DNA of 64,000 bases, taken from Clostridia bacterium (GTDB lineage: Bacteria > Bacillota > Clostridia > Christensenellales > Borkfalkiaceae). The stretch covers positions 186,001-250,000 of the forward strand of contig JAFVUV010000006.1 of NCBI GenBank assembly GCA_017502525.1, read 5' to 3'. The notes under the pieces are model-generated. The model was not told the DNA's origin. It searched no databases and was given only the letters and a program-made list of their open reading frames with translations. Each line of letters starts with the position of its first letter. Positions within the stretch are counted from its first letter, which is position 1. The position numbers were made by a program, and so were the translations under genes. Positions 26,795 through 34,981 of this stretch are shown here, piece by piece.

Positions 26795-26843
26795 AAGGTA
26801 GGCGAGTTTATGTATAAATTGTAGTGCTTACCTTTTTATTTTG
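26795..26843 (+). terminator. Terminator after aspartate kinase
   Basis: AAGGTA with GC at the base pairs with TACCTT around a long AT-rich loop, followed by TTTTATTTTG. Confidence 0.55.
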
Positions 26844-26896
26844 TTTTTAAGAATGCCAAGTGTCCTTTTGTGCAAATTATAAGTTGTTTTTTGTAA

Positions 26897-26928
26897 ACAA
26901 AATGACTCATTTTGTGATAAAATATAAT
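26897..26928 (+). promoter_or_regulatory. Malic enzyme promoter region with 19-bp inverted repeat
   Basis: ACAAAATGA-C-TCATTTTGT (26897-26915) is a perfect inverted repeat with a single central base. TATAAT (26923-26928) lies just downstream, so the repeat covers the -35 region, where no consensus TTGACA is seen. This arrangement suggests either an activator or a repressor site. Confidence 0.5.
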
Positions 26929-27005
26929 ATAAGCGAAAAATGACAATAATAAAGTTATAAATGGTTATTTGTGATAATAATTAATGCTGAAATTGGAGGG
27001 AACTA

Positions 27006-28187
27006 ATGGATTACGCAAAAGAATCACTTCGTCTTCACAGTTTGTGGAGAGGAAAGATAGAAGTTATTTCAAAAGTAAAAGTTGAAAATAAAGAAGATTT
27101 ATCACTTGCATACACCCCGGGTGTAGCACAACCGTGTTTAGAGATTCAAAAGGATTATAGTAAATCTTTTGAACTTACCGCAAGGGGAAATACCGTAGCG
27201 GTAATTACCGACGGTACGGCAGTTTTAGGTCTTGGTGATATCGGACCTGAAGCGGGCATGCCCGTTATGGAAGGCAAATGCGTATTATTTAAAACTTTCG
27301 GTGGGGTGGATGCTATTCCGCTTTGCGTACGTAGTAAAAGCGTTGACGAAATCGTTCAAACGGTTAAGCTTATTGCAGGCAGTTTTGGTGGTGTGAATTT
27401 AGAAGATATTTCTGCTCCTAGATGTTTTGAGATTGAAAAAAGACTTAAAGAAGACCCCGAAGTTGATATCCCTATTTTCCACGACGACCAACACGGCACG
27501 GCTGTTGTTTGCGTTGCAGCAACTATTAACGCGCTAAAACTCGTTGGCAAGAAATGGGAAGACGTAAGCATAGTTTTCAGTGGCGCAGGCGCTGCTGGTG
27601 AAGCTATTGCTAAACTTATGATTTCAATGGGTGCAAAAGACGTAGTAATGTGTGACCGTCACGGTATCATTTACAAAGGTAGAACTGTTGGTATGAATTC
27701 AGCAAAAGAAGAAATTGCAGAATTTACTAATAAGTTAGGTAAAAAAGGCTCTCTTGCAGACGCATTGAAAGGTGCAGACGTATTCGTTGGTGTAAGTTCG
27801 CCTGGACTTTTAACTCAAGACATGGTTCGCTCAATGAATAAAGGAGCTATCGTAATGCCTATGGCAAACCCTGTTCCAGAAATTATGCCTGACCTTGCAT
27901 TAGAAGCAGGTGCAGCAGTTGTTGGTACGGGCAGAAGCGATTTCCCCAACCAAATTAATAACGTGCTTGCTTTCCCTGGAATTTTCCGTGGTGCATTAGA
28001 TTGTAGGGCAACTGATATAAACGAAGAAATGAAGATTGCAGCAGCAAAAGCAATCGCGTCGTTAGTTTCTGATGAAGAACTTAAACCTGAATACATTATC
28101 CCTGCACCGTTTGATGCTCGCGTAGGCTCAACCGTAGCAAAAGCCGTTAAAGAAGCTGCGATTGCAACAGGTGTTAACAGGATTTAA
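27006..28187 (+). CDS. NAD(P)-dependent malic enzyme
   Basis: This enzyme decarboxylates malate to pyruvate with reduction of NAD(P). The 393-residue short bacterial form has [36 protein letters not shown], the metal-binding [11 protein letters not shown] and the Rossmann motif [15 protein letters not shown] precedes the ATG. It is monocistronic, with a long leader and its own palindrome-bearing promoter. Cofactor preference is not certain. Confidence 0.93.
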   Translation: MDYAKESLRLHSLWRGKIEVISKVKVENKEDLSLAYTPGVAQPCLEIQKDYSKSFELTARGNTVAVITDGTAVLGLGDIGPEAGMPVMEGKCVLFKTFGGVDAIPLCVRSKSVDEIVQTVKLIAGSFGGVNLEDISAPRCFEIEKRLKEDPEVDIPIFHDDQHGTAVVCVAATINALKLVGKKWEDVSIVFSGAGAAGEAIAKLMISMGAKDVVMCDRHGIIYKGRTVGMNSAKEEIAEFTNKLGKKGSLADALKGADVFVGVSSPGLLTQDMVRSMNKGAIVMPMANPVPEIMPDLALEAGAAVVGTGRSDFPNQINNVLAFPGIFRGALDCRATDINEEMKIAAAKAIASLVSDEELKPEYIIPAPFDARVGSTVAKAVKEAAIATGVNRI

Positions 28188-28266
28188 CAAGGTTTTAGAA
28201 AAATAATGCTTTTTGATAAAAAGGCCGTATAAAGCCTTGCTTTTTTGGAATAAAACGGATATAATA

Positions 28267-28300
28267 TCTAATGCCGAGTGTTTCGGCATTAGATTTTTAT
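28267..28300 (+). terminator. Terminator after malic enzyme
   Basis: TCTAATGCCGA and TCGGCATTAGA form an 11-bp stem with a 5-nt loop, followed by TTTTTATTT. Confidence 0.85.
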
Positions 28301-28339
28301 TTCTACTCGAGAGAAAACAGTTAGTAAAGCAAGGGAAAA

Positions 28340-28415
28340 CGGGGTGTAGCGCAGTTGGTAGCGCGCTTGGTTCGGGACCAAGAGGTCGTGGGTTCAAATC
28401 CCGTCACTCCGACCA
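28340..28415 (+). tRNA. tRNA-Pro (anticodon CGG)
   Basis: The sequence folds with acceptor CGGGGTG/CACTCCG (one G-T), D-arm TAGCGCAGTTGGTAGCGC, anticodon stem CTTGG/CCAAG with loop TTCGGGA (anticodon CGG), variable loop and T-arm GTGGGTTCAAATCCC. CCA is encoded. Confidence 0.95.
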
Positions 28416-28423
28416 AGAAAAAT

Positions 28424-28448
28424 GACAGTCTTTGGACTGTCTTTTTTT
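28424..28448 (+). terminator. Terminator of tRNA-Pro
   Basis: GACAGTC and GACTGTC pair around TTTG, followed by TTTTTTTCTT. Confidence 0.85.
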
Positions 28449-28453
28449 CTTGT

Positions 28454-28561
28454 GTGACGGGGTTTGAATTAAGGAGAAAATTGCTTGCAATTTCCCTACA
28501 GGGTAAACAGTGGACACCCACTGTTTATCGGGTATGGTCGCACAGGCGAAAATCCCGTTAC
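28454..28561 (+). repeat. tRNA-associated hairpin element, copy B
   Basis: This segment shares its core with copy A (19391-19492): GGAGAAAATTGC, a stem closing with GCAATTT, CCCT/AGGG, the 10-bp stem TAAACAGTGG/CCACTGTTTA, and GGTCGCACAGGCGA. Its ends, GTGACGGGGTTT and AAATCCCGTTAC, pair with each other (two wobbles) and resemble the T-arm and acceptor of the adjacent tRNA-Pro (AAATCCCGTCAC). It is placed after the tRNA terminator and before another terminator, as in copy A. Confidence 0.8.
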
Positions 28562-28572
28562 TTATACTAAGT

Positions 28573-28614
28573 TGAAAGGCTTAAAACCAACAATGGTTTT
28601 AAGCCTTTTTTAAT
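28573..28614 (+). terminator. Terminator after element copy B
   Basis: AAAGGCTTAAAACCA pairs with TGGTTTTAAGCCTTT around ACAA, followed by a T-run. The A-rich left side gives only weak termination on the minus strand. Confidence 0.8.
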
Positions 28615-28630
28615 TTTAACAACAAACGTA

Positions 28631-29506
28631 TTATTGTTCAGTTGAATTGTCGGAATTTGTTTCTACCTGGCTTTTGTATTTTGAAGGTGAAACCCCAAAG
28701 TGTTTAGTGAATAATCTGCTAAAATAAAAAGAATTTGAGTATCCCACGGCTTCTGCTGCTTCCGATACGTTATATTTAGAATATCTTAATAAATTTTGAG
28801 CAGTAGTTAAGCGAATTTTGAGTATATATTGAGTGGGGGTAAGTCCTGTCATTTCCTTAAATTTTTTAATAAACCAACAAGTTGTCATGTTTAACGAATT
28901 TGCGTAATTTTCTATGTTGATTTCTTGATTATAATTTTCGTTAAAATACGTTTTCGCGTACTTTATTAAAGTTGTCGTGTCGTTATCTTTTATAGTGATA
29001 CTTTTAAGGGCGCGATTAACGTTTAGCAGAATTTCGTGGAATTTAAATACAATCAATTCTTCGTATTTTTCGTTTTTAAGGCGCATTTCGTCAATAATTT
29101 GTCTAAAACAAGAAGGTAAGTTATGGCGAACACCAATATAGGAAATACCAACAGAGGTATCTAAATTATAATGGTGAAAAATCTTTTCGATTTCACGCCC
29201 TGAAAAGTGTATCCAATAAATGATAGGTTTATTTTTTTTATGGTAATAATAATATTGAGGTTGACGAGGCGGGAAAAGAATTAACGAACCTTTTTGAACT
29301 GTTTGAGTTACCGAATTGATAACGAAAGTTGCTTCACCGGAATCTATATACAATAGTTGCCAGTCGTTTCTGCCTTCAGGCCGTTCTGTAAGAACGGTAT
29401 TTCCACTAAATACTTGATAAACGCCACAACTATTAATAGTCAAAGCTTTACTGAAGTCAACTAAAGGGCTAATATTGTTTTCTTTATAAGCTGTATTTGT
29501 AAACAT
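28631..29506 (-). CDS. AraC-family transcriptional regulator
   Basis: The 291-residue protein has an N-terminal cupin-like sensor half (about 1-160, with GSLILFPPRQPQYYYYHK and YWIHFSG) and a C-terminal double helix-turn-helix (about 185-285) with the signature EAAEAVGYSNSFYFSRLFTKHFGVSPSKY. Such regulators usually activate adjacent carbohydrate genes on sensing a sugar. It is divergent from the glycan locus that starts at 29890, separated by 383 bp. CAGGAGG precedes the ATG. Confidence 0.9.
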   Translation of the reverse strand: MFTNTAYKENNISPLVDFSKALTINSCGVYQVFSGNTVLTERPEGRNDWQLLYIDSGEATFVINSVTQTVQKGSLILFPPRQPQYYYYHKKNKPIIYWIHFSGREIEKIFHHYNLDTSVGISYIGVRHNLPSCFRQIIDEMRLKNEKYEELIVFKFHEILLNVNRALKSITIKDNDTTTLIKYAKTYFNENYNQEINIENYANSLNMTTCWFIKKFKEMTGLTPTQYILKIRLTTAQNLLRYSKYNVSEAAEAVGYSNSFYFSRLFTKHFGVSPSKYKSQVETNSDNSTEQ

Positions 29507-29523
29507 AACGACCTCCTGAAAAC

Positions 29524-29552
29524 ATTATACTACACAAAAAAATATTATGCAA
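29524..29552 (-). promoter_or_regulatory. Promoter of the AraC regulator
   Basis: On the minus strand TTGCAT (plus 29547-29552) and TATAAT (29524-29529) are 17 bp apart, with a start site in front of CAGGAGG. Confidence 0.75.
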
Positions 29553-29715
29553 CTAAAAACTTGGTTTTTGTGTATGTTTTATTTAAAATAGTGTATGGTT
29601 TTTGAGCGAATATATGTTGAAATAGTAATTTTTTGAGTTAAAATTATTATAGGGAATAAATTAGAAGTATTATGCCTAAAAAGTAGTATTTATTATATAA
29701 AAATACTAAAAAGGC

Positions 29716-29733
29716 AAAGTACCGCGGTACTTT
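29716..29733. promoter_or_regulatory. 18-bp perfect palindrome in the divergent control region
   Basis: AAAGTACCG/CGGTACTTT is a perfect palindrome with no loop, midway between the divergent regulator and the glycan genes. It could be a binding site for a dimeric regulator. Apart from this, the AraC promoter and the direct repeats nearer 29890, I see no gene in the 383-bp gap. Confidence 0.5.
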
Positions 29734-29809
29734 TCAGTTTGTAAAAACCGAAAAGAGATAGCTTTGATAGTCAAAAACGTAGTGTTTTACTACAATATTC
29801 ACTAAATTA

Positions 29810-29868
29810 AACAACGACAATGAAAACTATCGATACTTTAACAACGGCAAGCTTTAATTTAGTATATA
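29810..29868 (+). promoter_or_regulatory. Direct repeats and -10 region of the glycan locus
   Basis: AACAACGACAA (29810-29820) and AACAACGGCAA (29840-29850) are direct repeats exactly 30 bp apart. The second would overlap the -35 region of a TATATA -10 box (about 29863-29868). Direct half-sites at helical spacing, with the proximal one at -35, are typical of AraC-type activation. Confidence 0.5.
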
Positions 29869-29889
29869 TATTTTGATGAGGAGGGAAAT

Positions 29890-31233
29890 ATGGCAAATAT
29901 TAGAGTTGACTTTAATCAAACGGTTGGCGATATAAAGCCGTTACATGCGGTGAATGACGTTCCGTCGGTTGATTTTCGTTACGGTGGCGCAAAAGAAGGA
30001 ATGGATTTTTTCAAAGAATCCGGAATTCCTTATTCTAGATTGCACGACGTTAGCGGAAGATACGGTGGAAACGTTTTCGTTGACGTAAGCAATATATTCC
30101 GCAATTTTGATGCTGATGAGAACGACCCGAACAATTATGATTTTACTTTTACGGATAAACTTTTAGAGTTGATGATGGAAAGCGGAATTAAACCATATTA
30201 CCGTTTAGGTGAAACGATTGAAAACGATTTACAAATCAAAAGATATAGAACAAATCCACCAAAGGACAATCTTAAATGGGCAAAAATATGTGAGCATATT
30301 GTAATGCACTATAATTACGGTTGGGCTGACGGATACGAGTATAACATTGAGTATTGGGAAATATGGAACGAACCTGATAACGCTAAAGACGAAATTAACA
30401 ATCAAATGTGGGGTGGAACTCCCGAGCAGTTTTATGAGTTGTATTCGGTTGCGGCAAATCACTTAAAAACAAAATTCCCACAACTCAAAATCGGTGGATA
30501 CGGTAGCGTAGGTTTTTATTCGATAGCACAAAAGGTTTTAGAGCCTTGGGCAAATGCGGAAGCTGGTGGAAGTTGGTATTTTATCGAGTATTTTGAAGGC
30601 TTTATGAAATACATAAAGAGCAAAAATTATCCCGTTCCGCTTGATTTTTTCACTTGGCACTCTTATTCAAACGTAGAACAAAATATTATTTATGCAAATT
30701 ACGTTAGAGAAACGCTTGATAAGAACGGCTTTACGCAGACGGAGAGCCATTGTAACGAGTGGAATCCTGGCCCAAACAAAAGGAACACTATGCGTGACGC
30801 TATAAACATTATATCTAATATGTTAATGTGGCAAAACGCACCGATAGATATGGCTGTGTATTACAATTCGAGAATAACTTCAAGTTACGGCGGAATGTTT
30901 AATCCTTTGACGTGGGGAGTAACTAAAGCATTTTATTCGTTCAAAGCGTTCAACGCACTTTACCGCTTAGGAAAGCAAACGATAGCAGAAAGTGATGACG
31001 AACAAGTTTTGACGGTGTCCGCAACAAACGGAGAAGACGTTGCAATTGTAATTTCAAACTATTCGGAGGAGGACAAGGCCTTAAAGATTACGGGTTTAGA
31101 AGATATAACTGATAAATGCGTATATTCAATAGATGAAAACAATAATCTTGACCAAATCGATAAAGACGTGCTAAACGGTGAAATTATTAAAAACGAACAA
31201 ATAATTTTAATCGTCGGCAAAAAATCAAATTAG
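29890..31233 (+). CDS. GH39-like glycoside hydrolase, cytoplasmic
   Basis: This is a 447-residue retaining glycosidase of the GH39/clan-A type. It shows WEIWNEPD (acid/base Glu in NEP), a (beta/alpha)8-like core, and TESHCNEWNPG, where the Glu of NEW is the probable nucleophile. GH39 members include beta-xylosidases and alpha-iduronidases, and substrate is not certain. No signal peptide is present, so it acts on imported oligosaccharides. GAGGAGGG precedes the ATG. It is the first gene of the long plus-strand glycan locus. Confidence 0.8.
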   Translation: MANIRVDFNQTVGDIKPLHAVNDVPSVDFRYGGAKEGMDFFKESGIPYSRLHDVSGRYGGNVFVDVSNIFRNFDADENDPNNYDFTFTDKLLELMMESGIKPYYRLGETIENDLQIKRYRTNPPKDNLKWAKICEHIVMHYNYGWADGYEYNIEYWEIWNEPDNAKDEINNQMWGGTPEQFYELYSVAANHLKTKFPQLKIGGYGSVGFYSIAQKVLEPWANAEAGGSWYFIEYFEGFMKYIKSKNYPVPLDFFTWHSYSNVEQNIIYANYVRETLDKNGFTQTESHCNEWNPGPNKRNTMRDAINIISNMLMWQNAPIDMAVYYNSRITSSYGGMFNPLTWGVTKAFYSFKAFNALYRLGKQTIAESDDEQVLTVSATNGEDVAIVISNYSEEDKALKITGLEDITDKCVYSIDENNNLDQIDKDVLNGEIIKNEQIILIVGKKSN

Positions 31234-31268
31234 TAAAAAATAAAAAAATATATAGAGAGGTAAGAAAA

Positions 31269-33026
31269 ATGAAAAAAAGGAACATTTTAGCAATTTTGTT
31301 GTGTTTGGTAATGTTGTTTGCCACTGCATGTGCACCAACAACTCCTCCTGGAGGCGGCGGTGGTGGCGGAACTGGCTACACCGGTAATGAAATTGAACTT
31401 AGGGTATGGAACATTGGCGGCGGCGCAGGACAAAAATGGTTGATTGAAGCAAAAAACCGTTTTGAAGCATTGCATAAAGACGACGTTTTTTCAAACGGTA
31501 AAGTCGGCGTAAAGGTTTATACGGAACCTAAACACGCTGTAGCTGTTTCAGAATTAGCAGATTCTGACTTTTCAGTATTCTTCACTGAAGGCGTAGATAT
31601 CAACTTATATGCAAAGAGCGGAAAGTTGTTACCTATCACCGATATCGTTGAAGGCGTAAGCACTTACGACAATAAATCGATCGCGTCGAAATTAAGCAAT
31701 GAAACTAAAGCAGCGCTTAAAGCAAGTGATGGTGCAAACTATTATCTTTTACCGCACTATCAATCATTCGAAGGATTATCTTACAATAAATCGCTTTTTG
31801 ATTCTATGGGATTTTACTTCGCAGAAGACGTTGCTAACTATCAAGCGACCAATGAAACTAGTCCTGCTTATGGTTTTGTAAAACAATCATTAAAAGCAGA
31901 CAAGAGCGTAAGAACTGTTGGTCCTAACGGTATTAGAGGAGACTATGATGACGGTTTGCCTTCTTCACTTGAAGAATTTGAACGCCTTTGCAACTATATA
32001 AAACAAAAAGGTTATTCTCCGTTTGCTTGTTGGGATGCTTTCAACCACTCATATTCAATTAAGCTTGTAAATGCTTTGTGGGTAAACTTGGAAGGTTACG
32101 ACGGTGCTATGGCACAATACAACTTTAACGCAGAAGGAAAAAACTTTACTACCAAAATCGTTACTAGCGTAGGTGAATATACTGCTCCCACAAAAGGTAT
32201 TTTCAAAGAATTAGGAAATATTACAACTCAAGACGTGACTATTAATAAGGATAATGCATACTTGGTATATCAACAAGAATCAAAATATCAAACTTTGAGA
32301 TTTGCTGAATACGTTTTCAAGCAAAGCAATAACAACTTACACCAAGGATTCTGGCAAGGCCACAACAACACTGAAACTCAAGTTGACTTTTTGTATGAAT
32401 CTGCAATGATGATGGAAGGTACGTACTGGAGAAACGAAGCGGAAGATGCATATACTTTCGTTAACTATCCTGAACTCGCGGACATTGAAACTGCTTATAT
32501 GCCATTACCTGTTCAAGTAACTGGTAGTGTTACTGAAGGCTACGGAAAAGCTCCAACCGTAATAGATATTCACTCTGCTTATGGATTCATTAATGCGAAC
32601 GTTGAAGAGAAACACGGTGCTGAAGTTGCTGAACTTGCAAAAGAATTTTTGCAATTCTGTTATTCAGACGTTGAACTTGCTGAATTTACTAGAAACAGCA
32701 CCATGTGTAGAGACTTAACTTATACGATAGGTGATGCAACTGATCCCGATTCAGTATACAGTGCGCTTTCATCTTATTCACAATCAACTTGGGATATTAA
32801 GAAATACGGTAAAGTAGTTAACCCGATTTCTGCTGAACCCGAATATATTAATAACCCTGGTGAATTCCACATGACCGACCAACATATTTGGCAAACTGAA
32901 TTCCTTGATGGTAATGCTAAATTAAAAGCACCTGACGTTGCGTTCAGAAATGGCGGTTATACTGTTAAACAATATTTTGATAGCATGAAAAAATCTGCTG
33001 ACTGGTGGGATGCTTTGGCGAGGTAA
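31269..33026 (+). CDS. Extracellular solute-binding lipoprotein of a CUT1 ABC importer
   Basis: A lipoprotein signal ends in the lipobox FATAC (Cys at about residue 21), followed by a Gly-rich linker and a mature protein with the family-1 sugar-binding fold, including a VDINLYAKSGKLLPI-type segment and many aromatic residues. At 585 residues it is longer than MalE, like oligosaccharide-binding proteins of gut Firmicutes. The next two genes encode the permeases. It would capture oligosaccharide at the cell surface. Confidence 0.88.
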   Translation: MKKRNILAILLCLVMLFATACAPTTPPGGGGGGGTGYTGNEIELRVWNIGGGAGQKWLIEAKNRFEALHKDDVFSNGKVGVKVYTEPKHAVAVSELADSDFSVFFTEGVDINLYAKSGKLLPITDIVEGVSTYDNKSIASKLSNETKAALKASDGANYYLLPHYQSFEGLSYNKSLFDSMGFYFAEDVANYQATNETSPAYGFVKQSLKADKSVRTVGPNGIRGDYDDGLPSSLEEFERLCNYIKQKGYSPFACWDAFNHSYSIKLVNALWVNLEGYDGAMAQYNFNAEGKNFTTKIVTSVGEYTAPTKGIFKELGNITTQDVTINKDNAYLVYQQESKYQTLRFAEYVFKQSNNNLHQGFWQGHNNTETQVDFLYESAMMMEGTYWRNEAEDAYTFVNYPELADIETAYMPLPVQVTGSVTEGYGKAPTVIDIHSAYGFINANVEEKHGAEVAELAKEFLQFCYSDVELAEFTRNSTMCRDLTYTIGDATDPDSVYSALSSYSQSTWDIKKYGKVVNPISAEPEYINNPGEFHMTDQHIWQTEFLDGNAKLKAPDVAFRNGGYTVKQYFDSMKKSADWWDALAR

Positions 33027-33029
33027 TTT

Positions 33030-33959
33030 ATGAACAGTATCGAAAGAAAAAATAAAAACAAATTAATATTTTATATTTGTGGTATATCTATACCGCTTTT
33101 GCAGTTTTTGTTTTTTTACGTATTTATAGTATTTGATTCGATTTTGATGGCGTTTCAAGTCCTTGATGAGCAAGGTACGGTATTAGGATTTACCGTTAAC
33201 AATTTCGTTGAAGTCTTTAAAGTATTTTTAGGTAAAAGTACCGTTGAAAAAGATATTTACTTGTTAGGTGTTTTAAAGGACTCTATAATTCTCTTTTTTG
33301 TTTCAATACTTTTTGGCTCAACGGCAAATATTTTGTTCTCAAACTATCTTTACAAAAAGAAAGCAGGGCACAAGTTCTTTCAAATAGTTTTATTTATTCC
33401 GCAAATTTTGTCTGCGGTAGTTATGTCTAGAGTATACATGTATTTCGTTACGCAAGGCGTTGGCGATATAGGTGCGCTATTTGGACTTAAAATTTTTAGT
33501 TTGATGAAAGATTCGCTTAGCAAATTCATTTGGTTGATAGTGTTTTCGCTTTGGTCGGGTTTTGGTGCAGGTGTTTTGATGTATACGAGTACGATGAGTG
33601 GAATTCCCGTTGAAGTCGTTGAATCGGCACAACTTGATGGAATTACACCGTTTAAGGAATTGATATTCATCACTATGCCTATGATTTATCCAACTTTCGT
33701 AACGTTTATGGTTGTAAACGTAGCAAGTATATTTACTAACCAAATGCACTTATATACGTTCTACGGGCAAAATATTGACTCTGTTGGTGGACACTCGACT
33801 TTAGGTTATTATTTGTTTGCTCGTGCAGCAATGTGGGATGGCAGTTGGGATAAATACGCTTACTTATCAGCACTTGGCGTTGTTCTTTCATTGGTAGCAA
33901 TTCCGCTTACCTTAGGAACGAAGAAGTTGCTTGAAAAAGTAGGACCGAGTTTTGAGTAA
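33030..33959 (+). CDS. CUT1 ABC sugar permease 1
   Basis: This 309-residue membrane protein has about six transmembrane helices and the permease EAA loop in VEVVESAQLDGITPFKELIFITMP, where the ATPase docks. It begins 3 bp after the binding-protein stop, with its ribosome site inside the end of that gene. It pairs with the next permease. Confidence 0.9.
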   Translation: MNSIERKNKNKLIFYICGISIPLLQFLFFYVFIVFDSILMAFQVLDEQGTVLGFTVNNFVEVFKVFLGKSTVEKDIYLLGVLKDSIILFFVSILFGSTANILFSNYLYKKKAGHKFFQIVLFIPQILSAVVMSRVYMYFVTQGVGDIGALFGLKIFSLMKDSLSKFIWLIVFSLWSGFGAGVLMYTSTMSGIPVEVVESAQLDGITPFKELIFITMPMIYPTFVTFMVVNVASIFTNQMHLYTFYGQNIDSVGGHSTLGYYLFARAAMWDGSWDKYAYLSALGVVLSLVAIPLTLGTKKLLEKVGPSFE

Positions 33960-33974
33960 TGGGGGAATAAAAAT

Positions 33975-34913
33975 ATGAAAAACAATGAAACGAAAATGAA
34001 ACATAAATTTAGTCCCTTTTACTGTGTATTAGGCATTGTTATAGGTCTTTATTCAGCTACTATAATTTCGTCAATATACTTTATGTTTGTAACGGCGTTT
34101 AAAACTCAGCCGGAGTTTAGAGCTAACCCATTATGGCTTCCTGGAATGGGAAGAGGGATTGCGGGCTTAACGTTTAATAATATAACCGAAGTATTCACGT
34201 GTTGTTTGAAGGCAGACGGTATATTCGTATTCGTGCCTGAAATGATATATAACTCTATAATATACTCGTTTGGTACGGCTTTCTTTGCAACGCTTGTTCC
34301 GTGTGTAATGGCTTATTTCGCTGCTAAATTTGAATATAAATTTAGTGGACTAATATACGCAATCGTTGTTGCCGTTATGATTATTCCCGTTGTTGGTACG
34401 ATGCCGGCAACGATTAGAATGTTAAAAAATACGGGATTATATAACAAACTTGTTAGTGCTTTTGTCTTAAAAGGTAACTTCGTTAATATGTATTTCTTAG
34501 TATTTTATGCTTCATTTAAAGGTGTGCCAAAAGATTATACTGAAGCAGCGTACGTTGACGGTGCTTCAGAACTAAGAATTATGGTTAACGTAATTATGCC
34601 GTTAATTAGAAACGCGTTTTTCACGATACTTTTGATATTCTTCGTAGATTTTTGGAACGATTATCAAACTCCTTTATTATATATTCCTGCGAAACCTACT
34701 ATCGCAAGATATATTAGAACGCTTTCTACCGATATGGTTAACGTGTATAAAGGTGCTACCATTGGCACGGGTTCGCCCCAAGCACCCGCAAAAGGAAGTA
34801 TGCAACTTCAAATGGCAGGCTGCTTGATTATGGCTGTACCAACCTTAACAATTTTCTGCTTGTTCAGAAATAAACTCATGGGCAACCTTTCTATGGGTGG
34901 TATTAAAGGTTAA
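33975..34913 (+). CDS. CUT1 ABC sugar permease 2
   Basis: This 312-residue protein has about six helices and the EAA loop DYTEAAYVDGASELRIMVNVIMPL. GGGGG lies before the ATG. No ATPase gene is in the locus, so the importer probably uses a shared MsmK/MsmX-type ATPase encoded elsewhere, as is usual for CUT1 systems in Firmicutes. Confidence 0.9.
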   Translation: MKNNETKMKHKFSPFYCVLGIVIGLYSATIISSIYFMFVTAFKTQPEFRANPLWLPGMGRGIAGLTFNNITEVFTCCLKADGIFVFVPEMIYNSIIYSFGTAFFATLVPCVMAYFAAKFEYKFSGLIYAIVVAVMIIPVVGTMPATIRMLKNTGLYNKLVSAFVLKGNFVNMYFLVFYASFKGVPKDYTEAAYVDGASELRIMVNVIMPLIRNAFFTILLIFFVDFWNDYQTPLLYIPAKPTIARYIRTLSTDMVNVYKGATIGTGSPQAPAKGSMQLQMAGCLIMAVPTLTIFCLFRNKLMGNLSMGGIKG

Positions 34914-34981
34914 AATTAAAGGTTTACCAGTATTTAAAATGTTTAACGAATTTTAATGCATTTAAATAAAAAGGAGAAATT

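Noticed and set aside
31320..31375. Gly-rich stretch in the binding lipoprotein as a possible tandem repeat of interest
   Set aside because: It is an ordinary flexible linker after the lipobox.
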